A DNA stretch of 64,000 nucleotides. Origin: JAPOXR01 sp965199765. Its GTDB lineage: Bacteria > Pseudomonadota > Alphaproteobacteria > Rhodobacterales > Rhodobacteraceae. The notes under the pieces were generated by a model. That model had not been told where the DNA came from. It worked only from the letters and a program-made list of their open reading frames with translations, and searched no databases. Within the stretch, counting starts at the first letter, position 1. Each line of letters begins with the position of its first letter. Below are positions 17,730-26,870 of the stretch, in pieces. The stretch spans positions 806,001-870,000 of the forward strand of contig CBDATC010000001.1 in the NCBI GenBank assembly GCA_965199765.1, written 5' to 3'. The position numbers were made by a program, and so were the translations under genes.

Positions 17730-20522
17730 TCATGGGGCAGGCCATTCCACCACAGCCGTTTGTTTTTCTTTTTCAACATGGACGGCGGCAAATTTAAATT
17801 CAGGGATTTTGCCGAATGGATCTATCGAAGGGTTGGTCAAAACGTTGGCGGCGGCTTCAACGAATGCAAACGGCACAAAAACCGTGTCCTCGGAGACATT
17901 TCGGTCGGCGCGGGCGGCGATGGCCACCGAACCGCGTCGCGTGGTCAGCACAACATTCTCGCCAGGCGCAACCTGCAATTTTCCGAGCGTTTTCGGATGC
18001 ATCGAACATACGGCTTCGGGTTCCACTGAATCCAAAACTCTGGACCGCCGTGTCATTGATCCGGTGTGCCAATGCTCCAGCTGGCGTCCGGTGATCAAAA
18101 TCATCGGATAATCGCCGTCTGGCGTTTCGGCCGGAGCTATGATGTTGGCAGGGGTGAATCGTCCGCGCCCTTCTGCTCTCGGAAATCCGTCGCCGAACAC
18201 AATCGGCTGTCCAGGGTCGTCGGTGTCGAGGCTTGGATACGTTACCGCGGATTCTCGCTCGAGCCTCTCCCACGTGATGTTATCGAGTGATTCCATTCCG
18301 AGTTTCATTTCGGCAAAGACCTGCGATGGATCATCATAGTCCCATGCAAGACCCAATCGCCGCGCAAGTTCGACCGTTATTCGCCAATCTTCATTAGCCT
18401 CACCCGGCGGGGCGCTTACAGGTCTGCCCATCTGCACCTGACGATTGGTATTGGTGACTGTTCCTGATTTTTCATAGAATGTGGAAGCAGGAAGAATAAC
18501 ATCCGCAAAATTGGCGGTTTCCGTCAGAAAAATATCCTGCACCACCAGATGCTCGAGCATTCCCAGCGCATGCCTGGCGTGCTGAACATCCGGATCTGAC
18601 ATGGCTGGGTTTTCACCCTGAATGTACATGCCCTTGATTTTGCCGCTGAGAATGGCGTCAATGATCTCGGTCACGGTAAGGCCGGGTTCGTCGTGAACCG
18701 TACCGGTTTCCCAGATCTTGTCGAATGCAGAACGCGCATTGCCGTCCCGCACGCTCTTATAGTCGGGCAAATACATTGGAATCAGCCCGGCGTCCGATGC
18801 GCCTTGGACATTATTTTGACCCCGCAGCGGATGAAGCCCGGAGCCCGGACGACCGATCTGTCCGCACATCAGCGCCAGCGAAATCAAACAGCGTGAATTA
18901 TCAGTTCCGTGGATATGCTGTGAAACACCCATTCCCCAAAAGACCATGGCGGCATTCGCCGTGGCGAAATCTCGGGCGACCTCCCGAAGCACCTCCGCTT
19001 CGATTCCACAAATTCCTGCCATGCTGTCTGGGCTGAATTTGGCTAAATGCTGTTTTTCCGCATCCCAGTTCTCGGTGAAGGCTTGAATATACTGTTCGTC
19101 GTACAGCCCTTCTTCGACAATGACATGCATGATTGCGTTCAGCATCGACACATCCGTGCCCGGGCGAAATTGCAGCGACCTGCTCGCGTGCCGCGATAGC
19201 TCGCTTCGACGGGGGTCCATGACGATCAGTTTGCCGCCCCGTTTCGCAAATTGCTTGAAGTAAGTCGCGGCAACTGGATGATTTTCCACCGGATTGGCGC
19301 CGATTACGATGGCAACATCAGCATTTTCGATTTCATTAAAAGTCGCGGTGACAGCGCCTGAACCGATATTCTCCATAAGCGCCGCGACAGATGAAGCATG
19401 GCACAGGCGTGTGCAGTGGTCGACATTGTTGTGGCCAAATGCCTGCCTTATCAGCTTTTGGAACAAATAAGCTTCTTCGTTCGTGCACTTTGCAGAACCG
19501 AATCCTGCAACTGACGCGCCGCCATGCTCTTTGCGCAGATGGGCCAAACCGCTGGCGGCAGCATCAAGCGCTTCATTCCAGCTCGCGGACCTAAAATGCG
19601 TCCACGGATTCTCAGGATCGACATTCAGCCCTTTAGCCGGAGCGTCGTCGCGTCGGATCAATGGCTTTGTCAAGCGGTGCGGATGGTATCCATAATCGAA
19701 GCCAAAGCGGCCCTTCACGCACAGTCTATTTTCGTTAGCGGGTCCATCCGCGCCGTCGATATACCGAATCCGGCCGTCCTTGACTTTGATGCTGACTTGG
19801 CAGCCGACTCCGCAGAACGGGCAAACGCTGTTCACTTCGCTGTCAAAGTCCTCACTGTCTCCACATTCGTTCTCATCCAGAACAGTTGAGGGCATGAGAG
19901 CCCCGGTTGGACAGGCTTGCACGCATTCACCGCAGGCAACACAGGTAGATTGTCCCATCGGATCGCCGAAGTCGAAAACGATCTGGGCATCGCGCCCTCG
20001 ACCGGCCATGCCGATGACATCGTTCACTTGAACATCACGGCAGGCTCGGACGCAAAGACCGCAATGAATGCAAGCATCTAAATTGACCCGCATGGCTGGA
20101 TGCGATCCATCAAGCAGGGGAATTCGATCAGCATCAGCTTTTGGAAATCTCGACTCTTGCACCTGCTGCGCACGCGCTGTCTTCCGCAAATGTGACGACG
20201 AGTCATGAGCTCTTTCTTGTCTTGGTTGATCAGCCAGCAGCAGTTCCAAAACCATATTTCGCGACTTTTTGGCGCGCTCGGTCGAGGTGTTCACAACCAT
20301 GCCTTCGCTCGGTGTGCGAATGCATGACGCGGCAAGAACGCGTTCACCTTCAATTTCCACCATGCAGGCGCGGCAGTTGCCATCTGGTCGGTAACCCGGT
20401 TTGCCGGAGTGACAGAGATGAGGGATGTTCAACCCGCGGCGCTTGGCCACTTCCCAGATTGTTTCACCAGCGGGCGCCGCTACTTCTTCACCGTCCAGCT
20501 GGAATTGAATCAACTCAGACAA
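17730..20522 (-). CDS. fdhF: Formate dehydrogenase alpha subunit (molybdenum, FdsA/FdhF type)
   Basis: Large molybdo-bis-MGD enzyme, 930 residues, that oxidises formate to CO2. Domains in order: a 2Fe-2S domain (1-80, Cys in HLCHSGKPG and NCRACMVE); a region with extra cluster ligands; two 4Fe-4S ferredoxin motifs (CIHCGLCVRACR and CVACGECVQACP, about 150-215); the molybdopterin Fe4S4 motif VCPFCGVGC (about 234); the catalytic domain with the Mo-ligand Cys in CTRLCHASS; and a C-terminal dinucleotide-binding domain (TGRQLEHWHTGSMTRRS). The start is TTG at 20522 behind GGAGGAG. FdsB, FdsG and FdsD partners are absent nearby, as is fdhD, so the electron acceptor is unknown. It is cytoplasmic, with no Tat signal. 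Confidence 0.92.
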   Translation of the reverse strand: MSELIQFQLDGEEVAAPAGETIWEVAKRRGLNIPHLCHSGKPGYRPDGNCRACMVEIEGERVLAASCIRTPSEGMVVNTSTERAKKSRNMVLELLLADQPRQERAHDSSSHLRKTARAQQVQESRFPKADADRIPLLDGSHPAMRVNLDACIHCGLCVRACRDVQVNDVIGMAGRGRDAQIVFDFGDPMGQSTCVACGECVQACPTGALMPSTVLDENECGDSEDFDSEVNSVCPFCGVGCQVSIKVKDGRIRYIDGADGPANENRLCVKGRFGFDYGYHPHRLTKPLIRRDDAPAKGLNVDPENPWTHFRSASWNEALDAAASGLAHLRKEHGGASVAGFGSAKCTNEEAYLFQKLIRQAFGHNNVDHCTRLCHASSVAALMENIGSGAVTATFNEIENADVAIVIGANPVENHPVAATYFKQFAKRGGKLIVMDPRRSELSRHASRSLQFRPGTDVSMLNAIMHVIVEEGLYDEQYIQAFTENWDAEKQHLAKFSPDSMAGICGIEAEVLREVARDFATANAAMVFWGMGVSQHIHGTDNSRCLISLALMCGQIGRPGSGLHPLRGQNNVQGASDAGLIPMYLPDYKSVRDGNARSAFDKIWETGTVHDEPGLTVTEIIDAILSGKIKGMYIQGENPAMSDPDVQHARHALGMLEHLVVQDIFLTETANFADVILPASTFYEKSGTVTNTNRQVQMGRPVSAPPGEANEDWRITVELARRLGLAWDYDDPSQVFAEMKLGMESLDNITWERLERESAVTYPSLDTDDPGQPIVFGDGFPRAEGRGRFTPANIIAPAETPDGDYPMILITGRQLEHWHTGSMTRRSRVLDSVEPEAVCSMHPKTLGKLQVAPGENVVLTTRRGSVAIAARADRNVSEDTVFVPFAFVEAAANVLTNPSIDPFGKIPEFKFAAVHVEKEKQTAVVEWPAP

Positions 20523-20865
20523 TTGAACACTCCTCCACCGATCAGTTTTAATGATCTTATGTCTTCACCTGTCCCGCACACATGGCGACCGCAGCAAACA
20601 TGGGGGTGCGCCAGAGTGCTCCTTATTCCAGATTTAGGAGGAAATTGCACCACCTGAATCTGAGCAAATTGGCGAAAAATTCATTAATGTCGATTGCGCG
20701 AATAGGTGCTTAACAAACCCGAGAAAGAATCGCTGGTGTCAGTGCGAAAACACCTGCTTCGCTGCCGGAACGGGCAGCCGTGATTTCGGCGGAAGGGAAT
20801 GGCTGTCCGAAAGAATGCGGACATGCGCTCAAATCCGTTGTGCAGCTTCCTGAAAAACTCGCTAG
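20523..20865. other. Intergenic between pncB and fdhF
   Basis: About 340 bases. It should carry the fdhF promoter near 20540-20650 (minus strand). The frames here have no ribosome site or recognisable product. I see no convincing terminator for pncB. Confidence 0.5.
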
Positions 20866-22173
20866 TCAGACCACCAAACACCGCTCGGTCTGTGGGCCCA
20901 CACCGAACACACGGCGATATCGCGCTATTTCCGACGCAGGCCCAACCGCTTTTAACGGGTTGTCCGATAACTTGACGGTAGGTTTCCCATCAGCATCCGA
21001 AACTTTGCAAACCAGCGAAAACGGAGCCAGTGCATTCCGCTCCGCCAACCCTCGGAAATCATTTGTCAGCAGCGTTCCCCAGCCAAAACTAACCCGAACA
21101 CGGTTGCGAAACCTATCGTGGAGCGCCACGATGTCATCCACATCAAGACCGTCGGAAAAAATGATCAGCTTGCGCTTTGGATCCTCGCCCCGCTGCCGCC
21201 ACCACCGAATCACAGCCTCGCCCAAGACAAACGGGTCGCCGGAATCAATCCGAATGCCAGTCCATGCCGACAGCCACTCCGGCGCGTTTTCGAGGAATTC
21301 CGGCGTTCCGAACGTGTCCGATAAAATCACCCGAAGATTGCCATAGTGCTCCTGCTGCCACAGTTCCAGCAGCCGATAGGGAGCGGCTGCCAATTGTTCA
21401 TCATTCTCGGCAAGAGCGGCAAACACCATAGGCATTTCGTGCGCATTCGTGCCGATCGCTTCAACTTCACGCCGCATTGCGATTAAACAGTTCGCAGTGC
21501 CGATGAATTTCTCGCGCAATCCTGCGATCATTGCTTGAACACACCAATCCTGCCAAAGATAGGAGTGACGGCGCCTTGTGCCGAAATCCGCCAATTGCAA
21601 GTGCCCAAGCGAACTGAGCCGACCGATTTTCTCCCAGACCCGCGTCATCGCACGCGCATAAAGAACCTGGAGGTCAAATCGTCCCAGCAATTTCAGCGCT
21701 TCTCGGGATCGCAGCTCTGTGATAACCGCTAATGCCGGAATCTCCCACAACATGACCTCTGGCCAGCTCCCCTCAAAAGTGAGCTCAAATTGATCATCCC
21801 GTCTTTCGAGATGGTAGGAGGGCAATTGCAAATTTTCGAGCCAACTGATGAAATCAGGCCGAAACATCCGCCTTCGCCCGTAAAAGGTGTTGCCTCGCAG
21901 CCAAGTGGATTCTCCCCTGGAAAGGCGCAATGTTCGAATATGGTCCAGCTGTTCCCGCAGTTCGCTCTCATCCAGCATTTCTGCAAGAGGCACTTTGGTT
22001 GACCGGTTCAGCAATCGAAACTTCACCCGCGTATCCGGTGAATTCCGCTTTACAAATTGACACATCAACAGCTTGTAAAAGTCGGTATCGATCAACGAAC
22101 GGACGATCGGGTCGATTTTCCAATTGTGGTTATAGACGCGGGTCGCAATATCAATGGTTGGAACATGCATCAT
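20866..22173 (-). CDS. pncB: Nicotinate phosphoribosyltransferase
   Basis: NAD salvage enzyme joining nicotinate to PRPP to give nicotinate mononucleotide. The 435-residue length fits the bacterial PncB1 class. The N-terminus IVRSLIDTDFYKLLMCQFV is diagnostic; LADFGTRRRHSYLWQ carries the catalytic/autophosphorylated His region, and WTGIRIDSGDPFVLGE and KLIIFSDGLDVDDIVALH are PRPP/product-binding strands. I start at the ATG at 22173 (AAGGCGG upstream) rather than at longer frames that would run back into pncA. It lies 17 nt after pncA, so the two form a nicotinamide-to-NaMN operon. Confidence 0.94.
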   Translation of the reverse strand: MMHVPTIDIATRVYNHNWKIDPIVRSLIDTDFYKLLMCQFVKRNSPDTRVKFRLLNRSTKVPLAEMLDESELREQLDHIRTLRLSRGESTWLRGNTFYGRRRMFRPDFISWLENLQLPSYHLERRDDQFELTFEGSWPEVMLWEIPALAVITELRSREALKLLGRFDLQVLYARAMTRVWEKIGRLSSLGHLQLADFGTRRRHSYLWQDWCVQAMIAGLREKFIGTANCLIAMRREVEAIGTNAHEMPMVFAALAENDEQLAAAPYRLLELWQQEHYGNLRVILSDTFGTPEFLENAPEWLSAWTGIRIDSGDPFVLGEAVIRWWRQRGEDPKRKLIIFSDGLDVDDIVALHDRFRNRVRVSFGWGTLLTNDFRGLAERNALAPFSLVCKVSDADGKPTVKLSDNPLKAVGPASEIARYRRVFGVGPQTERCLVV

Positions 22174-22190
22174 CGCATCGCTAAGCCGCC

Positions 22191-22820
22191 TTAACCGATG
22201 ATCGATGCTGACGGAACACGCTGTATACCGGCGCGCTCCATGCCAGCATATGCGGTGTCGAGCGAGCCTTCCATGTCGATCGCGCGGCAGCAATCTTCGA
22301 GAACTATCACTTCAAATCCAAGCCTACAGGCATCCATCGCGGAAAAATAAACACAATAATCGGTGGCAAGGCCTGCACAGAAGACACGCTTTGCGTTTCG
22401 AGCGCGGAGGTATCCTTCCAATCCTGTCGGTGTTTGGCGGTCATTTTCAAAAAAAGCTGAGTAGCTGTCGATTTCGGGCCTAACACCCTTTCGGATTACG
22501 ATATCGGCGAGGTCGGTGTTGAGAAGACCATGAAATTTCGCACCGTATGTTCCCTGTATGCAATGGTCAGGCCAAAGCACCTGCGCACCGTATGCAAGTT
22601 CAATTGTCTCGAATGGCGATTTGCCGGTCTGGTTTGACGCAAAGGATGTGTGGCAGGCCGGATGCCAATCCTGAGTGAACACGCGCACAGAAAACTCCGG
22701 CGCCAGCCTGTTGATGAGTTCCACTATCTCATCACCGTTAGAGACCGCCAAAGCGCCGCCTGGGCAAAAGTCATTCTGCATGTCGATGACGACCAGGGCA
22801 TCGTTTGGCTCAATTGCCAT
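22191..22820 (-). CDS. pncA: Nicotinamidase
   Basis: Cysteine hydrolase of 209 residues that deamidates nicotinamide to nicotinate, feeding PncB. The catalytic Asp lies in LVVIDMQNDFCPGGAL, the metal-binding Asp/His in FTQDWHPACHTSFA, the Lys in IVIRKGVRPEIDSYSAF, and the nucleophile Cys in GLATDYCVYFSAMDA. All catalytic residues are present. The start at 22820 is chosen for GAGGT 7 nt upstream; an earlier in-frame codon at 22847 lacks a site. Confidence 0.95.
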   Translation of the reverse strand: MAIEPNDALVVIDMQNDFCPGGALAVSNGDEIVELINRLAPEFSVRVFTQDWHPACHTSFASNQTGKSPFETIELAYGAQVLWPDHCIQGTYGAKFHGLLNTDLADIVIRKGVRPEIDSYSAFFENDRQTPTGLEGYLRARNAKRVFCAGLATDYCVYFSAMDACRLGFEVIVLEDCCRAIDMEGSLDTAYAGMERAGIQRVPSASIIG

Positions 22821-23357
22821 CGCAGACCTCTGATTTGTTAGCTCCAACTATATTCTAGTGCGCTACTTATGCGCTGTGCAATCATCCGTTGGCACAGACA
22901 TCGCTGAAGCAGCAAACCGTTGCAATCGCAGCCGACTAAAACTGCGGCATCAATAACCAAGCTCACGCTGTGGCATGAGTCGGATCCATTCATATCCGCA
23001 TAGCGGCTGCTACGGAAAATTTGCAACCAAGCCAGCCGAATTCAGTCATTGCCCATGAAAAGCGGCGGGAGAGCTCGTTCGAAAAATCCAGCCGCATCCG
23101 AACAGCTTCTTACAACGGTTTCAAAGCAAGCCGGACACCAACGAATGCGACAGCTGAAGCGTGTGTTCCGCAGGGCAGACTTGCCATGACAAAACACGAT
23201 ATGATTTGTCAAAATTTCTTCTGCCATTGTCGCAAATTGCTTCAGGTAAAGTATGGTCGTATCTTATTTTCATGATGGGGGACCGCGCCCGCGCAGATCG
23301 CCGAGCCGAAGGTTTCGCGGCGTGGCACCGGATATAGCGTATCTTAGGGGGAGTGAT
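22821..23357. other. Intergenic between pncA and the NYN-domain gene
   Basis: About 540 bases between divergent genes. No gene is supported. A possible promoter for the NYN gene is TTGCTT (23237-23242), 17 nt, TATCTT (23260-23265), which would give an ~85-nt leader; this is a weak match. Confidence 0.4.
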
Positions 23358-23981
23358 ATGTTTTACAGATATGAACGCCTGGGACTCTTCGTCGATGGTT
23401 CAAATTTCTATTCTGCGGCAAAAAGCCTTGGCTTCGACATTGATTTCAAAAAACTGAAGAACGAATTTACACGGCGCAGCACGCTGCTGCGCGCCTACTA
23501 CTATACAGTGCTCGCGGAACATGAAGACTATTCACCGGTCCGCCCACTGGTCGATTGGCTGGACTATAACGGGTATACGATCATTACGAAGCCGGCAAAG
23601 GAATTCATCGATGCGAATGGACGGCGCAGATTTAAAGGCAATATGGACATTGAGATCAGTGTCGATGCGCTCACCATTGCACCACACGTGCAGCATATTG
23701 TGCTGTGTTCCGGCAATGGCGACTTTAAACCTCTGATCGTTGCTCTGCAGCGTTTGGGAATCCGTGTATCGGTTGTCTCCTCGGTGAAGAGCACGCCGCC
23801 GATGATCGCCGATGAACTGCGGCGACAGGCCGATAACTTCATCGAACTCGCCGATCTTGAGGAGGCAGTTGGACGATCGCCAAAAAAGGATCGCGTTGCC
23901 GCATTGGACCACGAGCCGAACCAAGATGACGTTTCAGAAATTCCCCGGTTTATGTATTCGGAGATTGACACGAATAACTGA
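23358..23981 (+). CDS. NYN (LabA/DUF88-type PIN) domain protein, predicted RNase
   Basis: 207-residue cytoplasmic protein of the LabA-like NYN family, a PIN-fold nuclease group. The metal-site acidic residues lie in LGLFVDGSNFYSAAKSLGF, in KGNMDIEISVDALTIA and in VLCSGNGDFKPLIVAL. The last segment (SGDGDF-type, here SGNGDF) and KSTPPMIADELRRQAD are typical. The start at 23358 follows GGGGGAG; upstream frames continue but look non-coding. It is 38 nt before rnhA on the same strand, and both act on RNA. The substrate is unknown. Confidence 0.88.
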   Translation: MFYRYERLGLFVDGSNFYSAAKSLGFDIDFKKLKNEFTRRSTLLRAYYYTVLAEHEDYSPVRPLVDWLDYNGYTIITKPAKEFIDANGRRRFKGNMDIEISVDALTIAPHVQHIVLCSGNGDFKPLIVALQRLGIRVSVVSSVKSTPPMIADELRRQADNFIELADLEEAVGRSPKKDRVAALDHEPNQDDVSEIPRFMYSEIDTNN

Positions 23982-24019
23982 TGCTTTCAGGCACATAACA
24001 CTTCACAGAGCGGGATTAA

Positions 24020-24487
24020 ATGCCATTGAAACTTCTTGCCTATACAGATGGCGCATGTTCAGGAAATCCTGGGCCCGGAGGCTGGGGCGTTGTCCTCCAA
24101 GCGTTCAGAAACAAAAAACTTATCAAGCAGCGCGAACTGAAGGGTGGCGCAGTTCACACAACCAACAACCAAATGGAACTGACAGCTGCGATCAAAGCGC
24201 TTGAGGCGCTGAAAACCGAGAGCCGGATCGTTTTGCGGACAGACAGCGCTTATCTCAGAGACGGCATTACCAAATGGATCCATGACTGGAAGAAGAAGCG
24301 CTGGAAGACATCGACTGGACGACCGGTCAAGAACGAGGAACTTTGGAAAAGACTTGATGAGCTCGGTCAACGCCACAGCGTAGAATGGCAGTGGGTTAAG
24401 GGCCACGCAAATGACCAAGGAAACGAACGGGCTGATGAACTGGCAAACTTAGGCATGGAGCCATTCAAAATCAGCAATGGCAAGTGA
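24020..24487 (+). CDS. rnhA: Ribonuclease HI
   Basis: 155-residue endonuclease that cuts the RNA strand of RNA-DNA hybrids. The four catalytic acids are visible: Asp in YTDGACSGNPGPGGWG, Glu in NNQMELTAAIKAL, Asp in LRTDSAYLRDG and Asp in GNERADELANLG. The flexible-loop His is in VKGHANDQGN. The basic handle KKKRWKTSTGRPVKN is present, as in the E. coli type. It follows the NYN-domain gene closely. Confidence 0.97.
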   Translation: MPLKLLAYTDGACSGNPGPGGWGVVLQAFRNKKLIKQRELKGGAVHTTNNQMELTAAIKALEALKTESRIVLRTDSAYLRDGITKWIHDWKKKRWKTSTGRPVKNEELWKRLDELGQRHSVEWQWVKGHANDQGNERADELANLGMEPFKISNGK

Positions 24488-25268
24488 AGGAGATCACCGA
24501 ACCACAACACAAGTTAGTGTCTGCTGGAAAAGTCGATTCTGTCGTTCAAAGCCTTACCGTGCATAGAATTTTCTGTTGTTTGTGATTGCGGAGATTCGGA
24601 AGATATGGCGAAAAAGCGTAAGATTCGCTCAGATATCGTGTCGAAAGGGCAAATCTTCAACTTTGAGTGAGGCCATGAGAATAACATTCGAGAAAAATCT
24701 GCAACGGTTTCATGTTCCGATCAACGAGCGGTCTCGGGACGACACTCCCCGTCTGCAGAGCGGCTTGGAGGCTCTTTACTGCGACGAAAAGTCCCGTCTG
24801 GCGGTTGTGGGTCACATGGAGGCGAAGCATTCGGAACGGGCCAGCCTTGAGAACGGCCGTCCGGGCACGAGTTTCCGGCAGGTTCTTGCGCCCGGCATTT
24901 TCAAGCAGGGAGAAGTTAAGGATGAAATTGGTCAGTCAAGCAACGGAAAATCAATCTTTTGTCCGATTTGCTCCTGCAATAGCCGCAGGGTAACCTGTCT
25001 CATTTTTTGGAATTGAACGGTGCCTAAACTCTACCATGGCATGTTGGAATAATCGGAACCCGATGAAAAATTGTGATGATAAACTCGCCCGCGATAACAC
25101 GGCGTCATTAGTGGGATCGCCACGCGCGGACGAACACAAAAACAGGCTTGCTGAAGCACTGACGCGTCCAGGAGTGCGCGAATCGAATTGAATTCGACGC
25201 ACGGAGAGTGGAGCGCCGGCCCGCAGCTCAGGGTTTAAATTCAGCCATTGAAATGGATTATGCGTCGC
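24488..25268. other. Intergenic between rnhA and fmt
   Basis: About 780 bases. A possible small gene at 24675-25016 (+) would start ATGAGAATAACATTC behind GTGAGG and encode ~113 residues rich in charged residues, with a CPICSC motif near the end. I recognise no family and codon use is unremarkable, so I do not call it. Nothing else stands out. Confidence 0.4.
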
Positions 25269-26177
25269 CTATTCCACCCGCATCCCCCGACTGATGTCGA
25301 CGCCTCGCAAAAACAATTCACAATCCATGGGGTTCTTGCCAGCCCGCTGAACACAGAGCGGCCGAACCGCTCCCGAACCGCAGGCAACCAAAAACCCGCT
25401 GTCCAGAATTTCACCGGGCTTGCCATCTCCCTCCTCGCAGCGAGACTCCAAAAACTTTAGCCGCTCGCCGTTCAGGCTGCTCCATGCGCCGGGGCTGGGA
25501 GATAATCCCCGAATCTGCCTGTCAACCTGCTCGGCAGGTTTAAACCAGTCGATTCTAGATTCGCTCTTCTGTATTTTTTTCGCGTACGATGATCGTGCCA
25601 TATCCAATTTCAGCGGCTTCAAGGCATCAATCCGCATCAAAGCGCTGACAATGAGCTGCCCGCCGATGCCCGCCAAGCGGTCGGTCAATGAGCCGCCGGT
25701 GTCATCCAACCGAATAACTTCCCGTTGCATTAAGAGAACAGGTCCCCTGTCCAGCTTCTCATCCATCTGCATAATGCAAACGCCGGTTTCACAGTCTCCT
25801 GCCAGCAACGCCCTTTGAACAGGAGCCGCGCCGCGCCAACGCGGAAGCAGGGAAGGATGGATATTGAGAAACCCGCCTGCGGGAAGATTCAGCAGTTCTG
25901 GCGGCAATAAACGCGTATAATCTGCCAACACCCCGATATCAGGGGCAAGCGCGCGCAATTCCCTGAGAAACTCCGCACACGCCGGATTTTCCGGGAAGCG
26001 AACTTCCAATCCTTTCGCGCGCGCCCATTCCGCAACAGCGGTATCGCGGAACTTTCGCCCCCTTCCCGCTGGCAAAGGCGGACGGGTGCAAACCATCGAG
26101 ATTTCATGCTTTGCATCAAACAGCGCTTCTAATGCAGACACTGCGAAATTGCCGGAACCGAAGAACACCAAACGCAA
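25269..26177 (-). CDS. fmt: Methionyl-tRNA formyltransferase
   Basis: Formylates Met-tRNAfMet with 10-formyl-THF for translation start. 302 residues. The N-terminal Rossmann-like domain begins MRLVFFGSGNFAVSALEAL. The catalytic Asn-His-Asp set lies in GGFLNIHPSLLPRWRGAAPV and GVCIMQMDEKLDRGPVLL (Asp). The shorter C-terminal tRNA-binding domain follows KKIQKSESRIDW. The specificity loop is PPLPAGRGRKFRDTAVAEWA. It lies 52 nt downstream of def, the usual partner. Confidence 0.94.
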   Translation of the reverse strand: MRLVFFGSGNFAVSALEALFDAKHEISMVCTRPPLPAGRGRKFRDTAVAEWARAKGLEVRFPENPACAEFLRELRALAPDIGVLADYTRLLPPELLNLPAGGFLNIHPSLLPRWRGAAPVQRALLAGDCETGVCIMQMDEKLDRGPVLLMQREVIRLDDTGGSLTDRLAGIGGQLIVSALMRIDALKPLKLDMARSSYAKKIQKSESRIDWFKPAEQVDRQIRGLSPSPGAWSSLNGERLKFLESRCEEGDGKPGEILDSGFLVACGSGAVRPLCVQRAGKNPMDCELFLRGVDISRGMRVE

Positions 26178-26229
26178 TCGCCACTCCTACCGTTCTGGAA
26201 AGCCAAATCTGAAGGACAAGAACCGGTTC

Positions 26230-26748
26230 CTACGCTTGCGTGCTGCGCAACCGCTCTTTCTCCATCCGCCGATGAATCATTCGCCGTTTCAACGAAGACA
26301 GGTGATCAATGAACAGAACACCATTCAAATGGTCGATCTCATGCTGAACACAACGAGCCCACAAATCCTCAAAAGTCTCTTCCCTTCTATCACCGGAGAC
26401 ATTTTGAAACTCGACACGGACGAATATCGGCCGCGTCACATCGGCAAATTGATTGGGAAGCGAAAGACACCCCTCTTCATGCTTTTCCGACTCTTCCGAA
26501 GTCCAGACAATTTCTGGATTCACCAATGCAACCGGTTGGCGTTCTTCTGTTTTTGGCGAGCAATCCATTACAATGATACGCCGCATCACACCGATCTGCG
26601 GACCGGCCAAACCAATGCCTGGGGCATCATACATCGTTTCCAGCATATCTTCCGCTAGACGCTGCGTCGCCTCTGTGAAATCATTCACCGCAACAGCTTT
26701 GTTCCGCAGTCTGCTATCTGGATAAACGAGAATCCTTCGTCTTGTCAT
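26230..26748 (-). CDS. def: Peptide deformylase
   Basis: Metalloenzyme of 172 residues that removes the formyl group from new proteins. Motif I is GIGLAGPQIGV (the usual second Ala of GLAAPQ is Gly here), motif II is EGCLSLP with the metal-ligand Cys, and motif III is CVQHEIDHLNG with two His ligands and the catalytic Glu. All essential residues are intact. It pairs with fmt and is divergent from the patB-like gene 120 nt away. Confidence 0.95.
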   Translation of the reverse strand: MTRRRILVYPDSRLRNKAVAVNDFTEATQRLAEDMLETMYDAPGIGLAGPQIGVMRRIIVMDCSPKTEERQPVALVNPEIVWTSEESEKHEEGCLSLPNQFADVTRPIFVRVEFQNVSGDRREETFEDLWARCVQHEIDHLNGVLFIDHLSSLKRRMIHRRMEKERLRSTQA

Positions 26749-26870
26749 CGCTCAATGAATGGTTAAAGCAAGCGTAAGTAAATTCTTGCAGCTCGCAAAT
26801 CAATCTTATCTTGCACAGAAACCGATTGGCGCGGCCATTGCACTTGTAAATGAGCACAAAGAGGAAATCC

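Noticed and set aside
24675..25016. Possible 113-residue protein after rnhA
   Set aside because: It has a plausible ribosome site and a CPICSC motif, but there is no family resemblance and a competing frame overlaps it. Left as an uncertain note.
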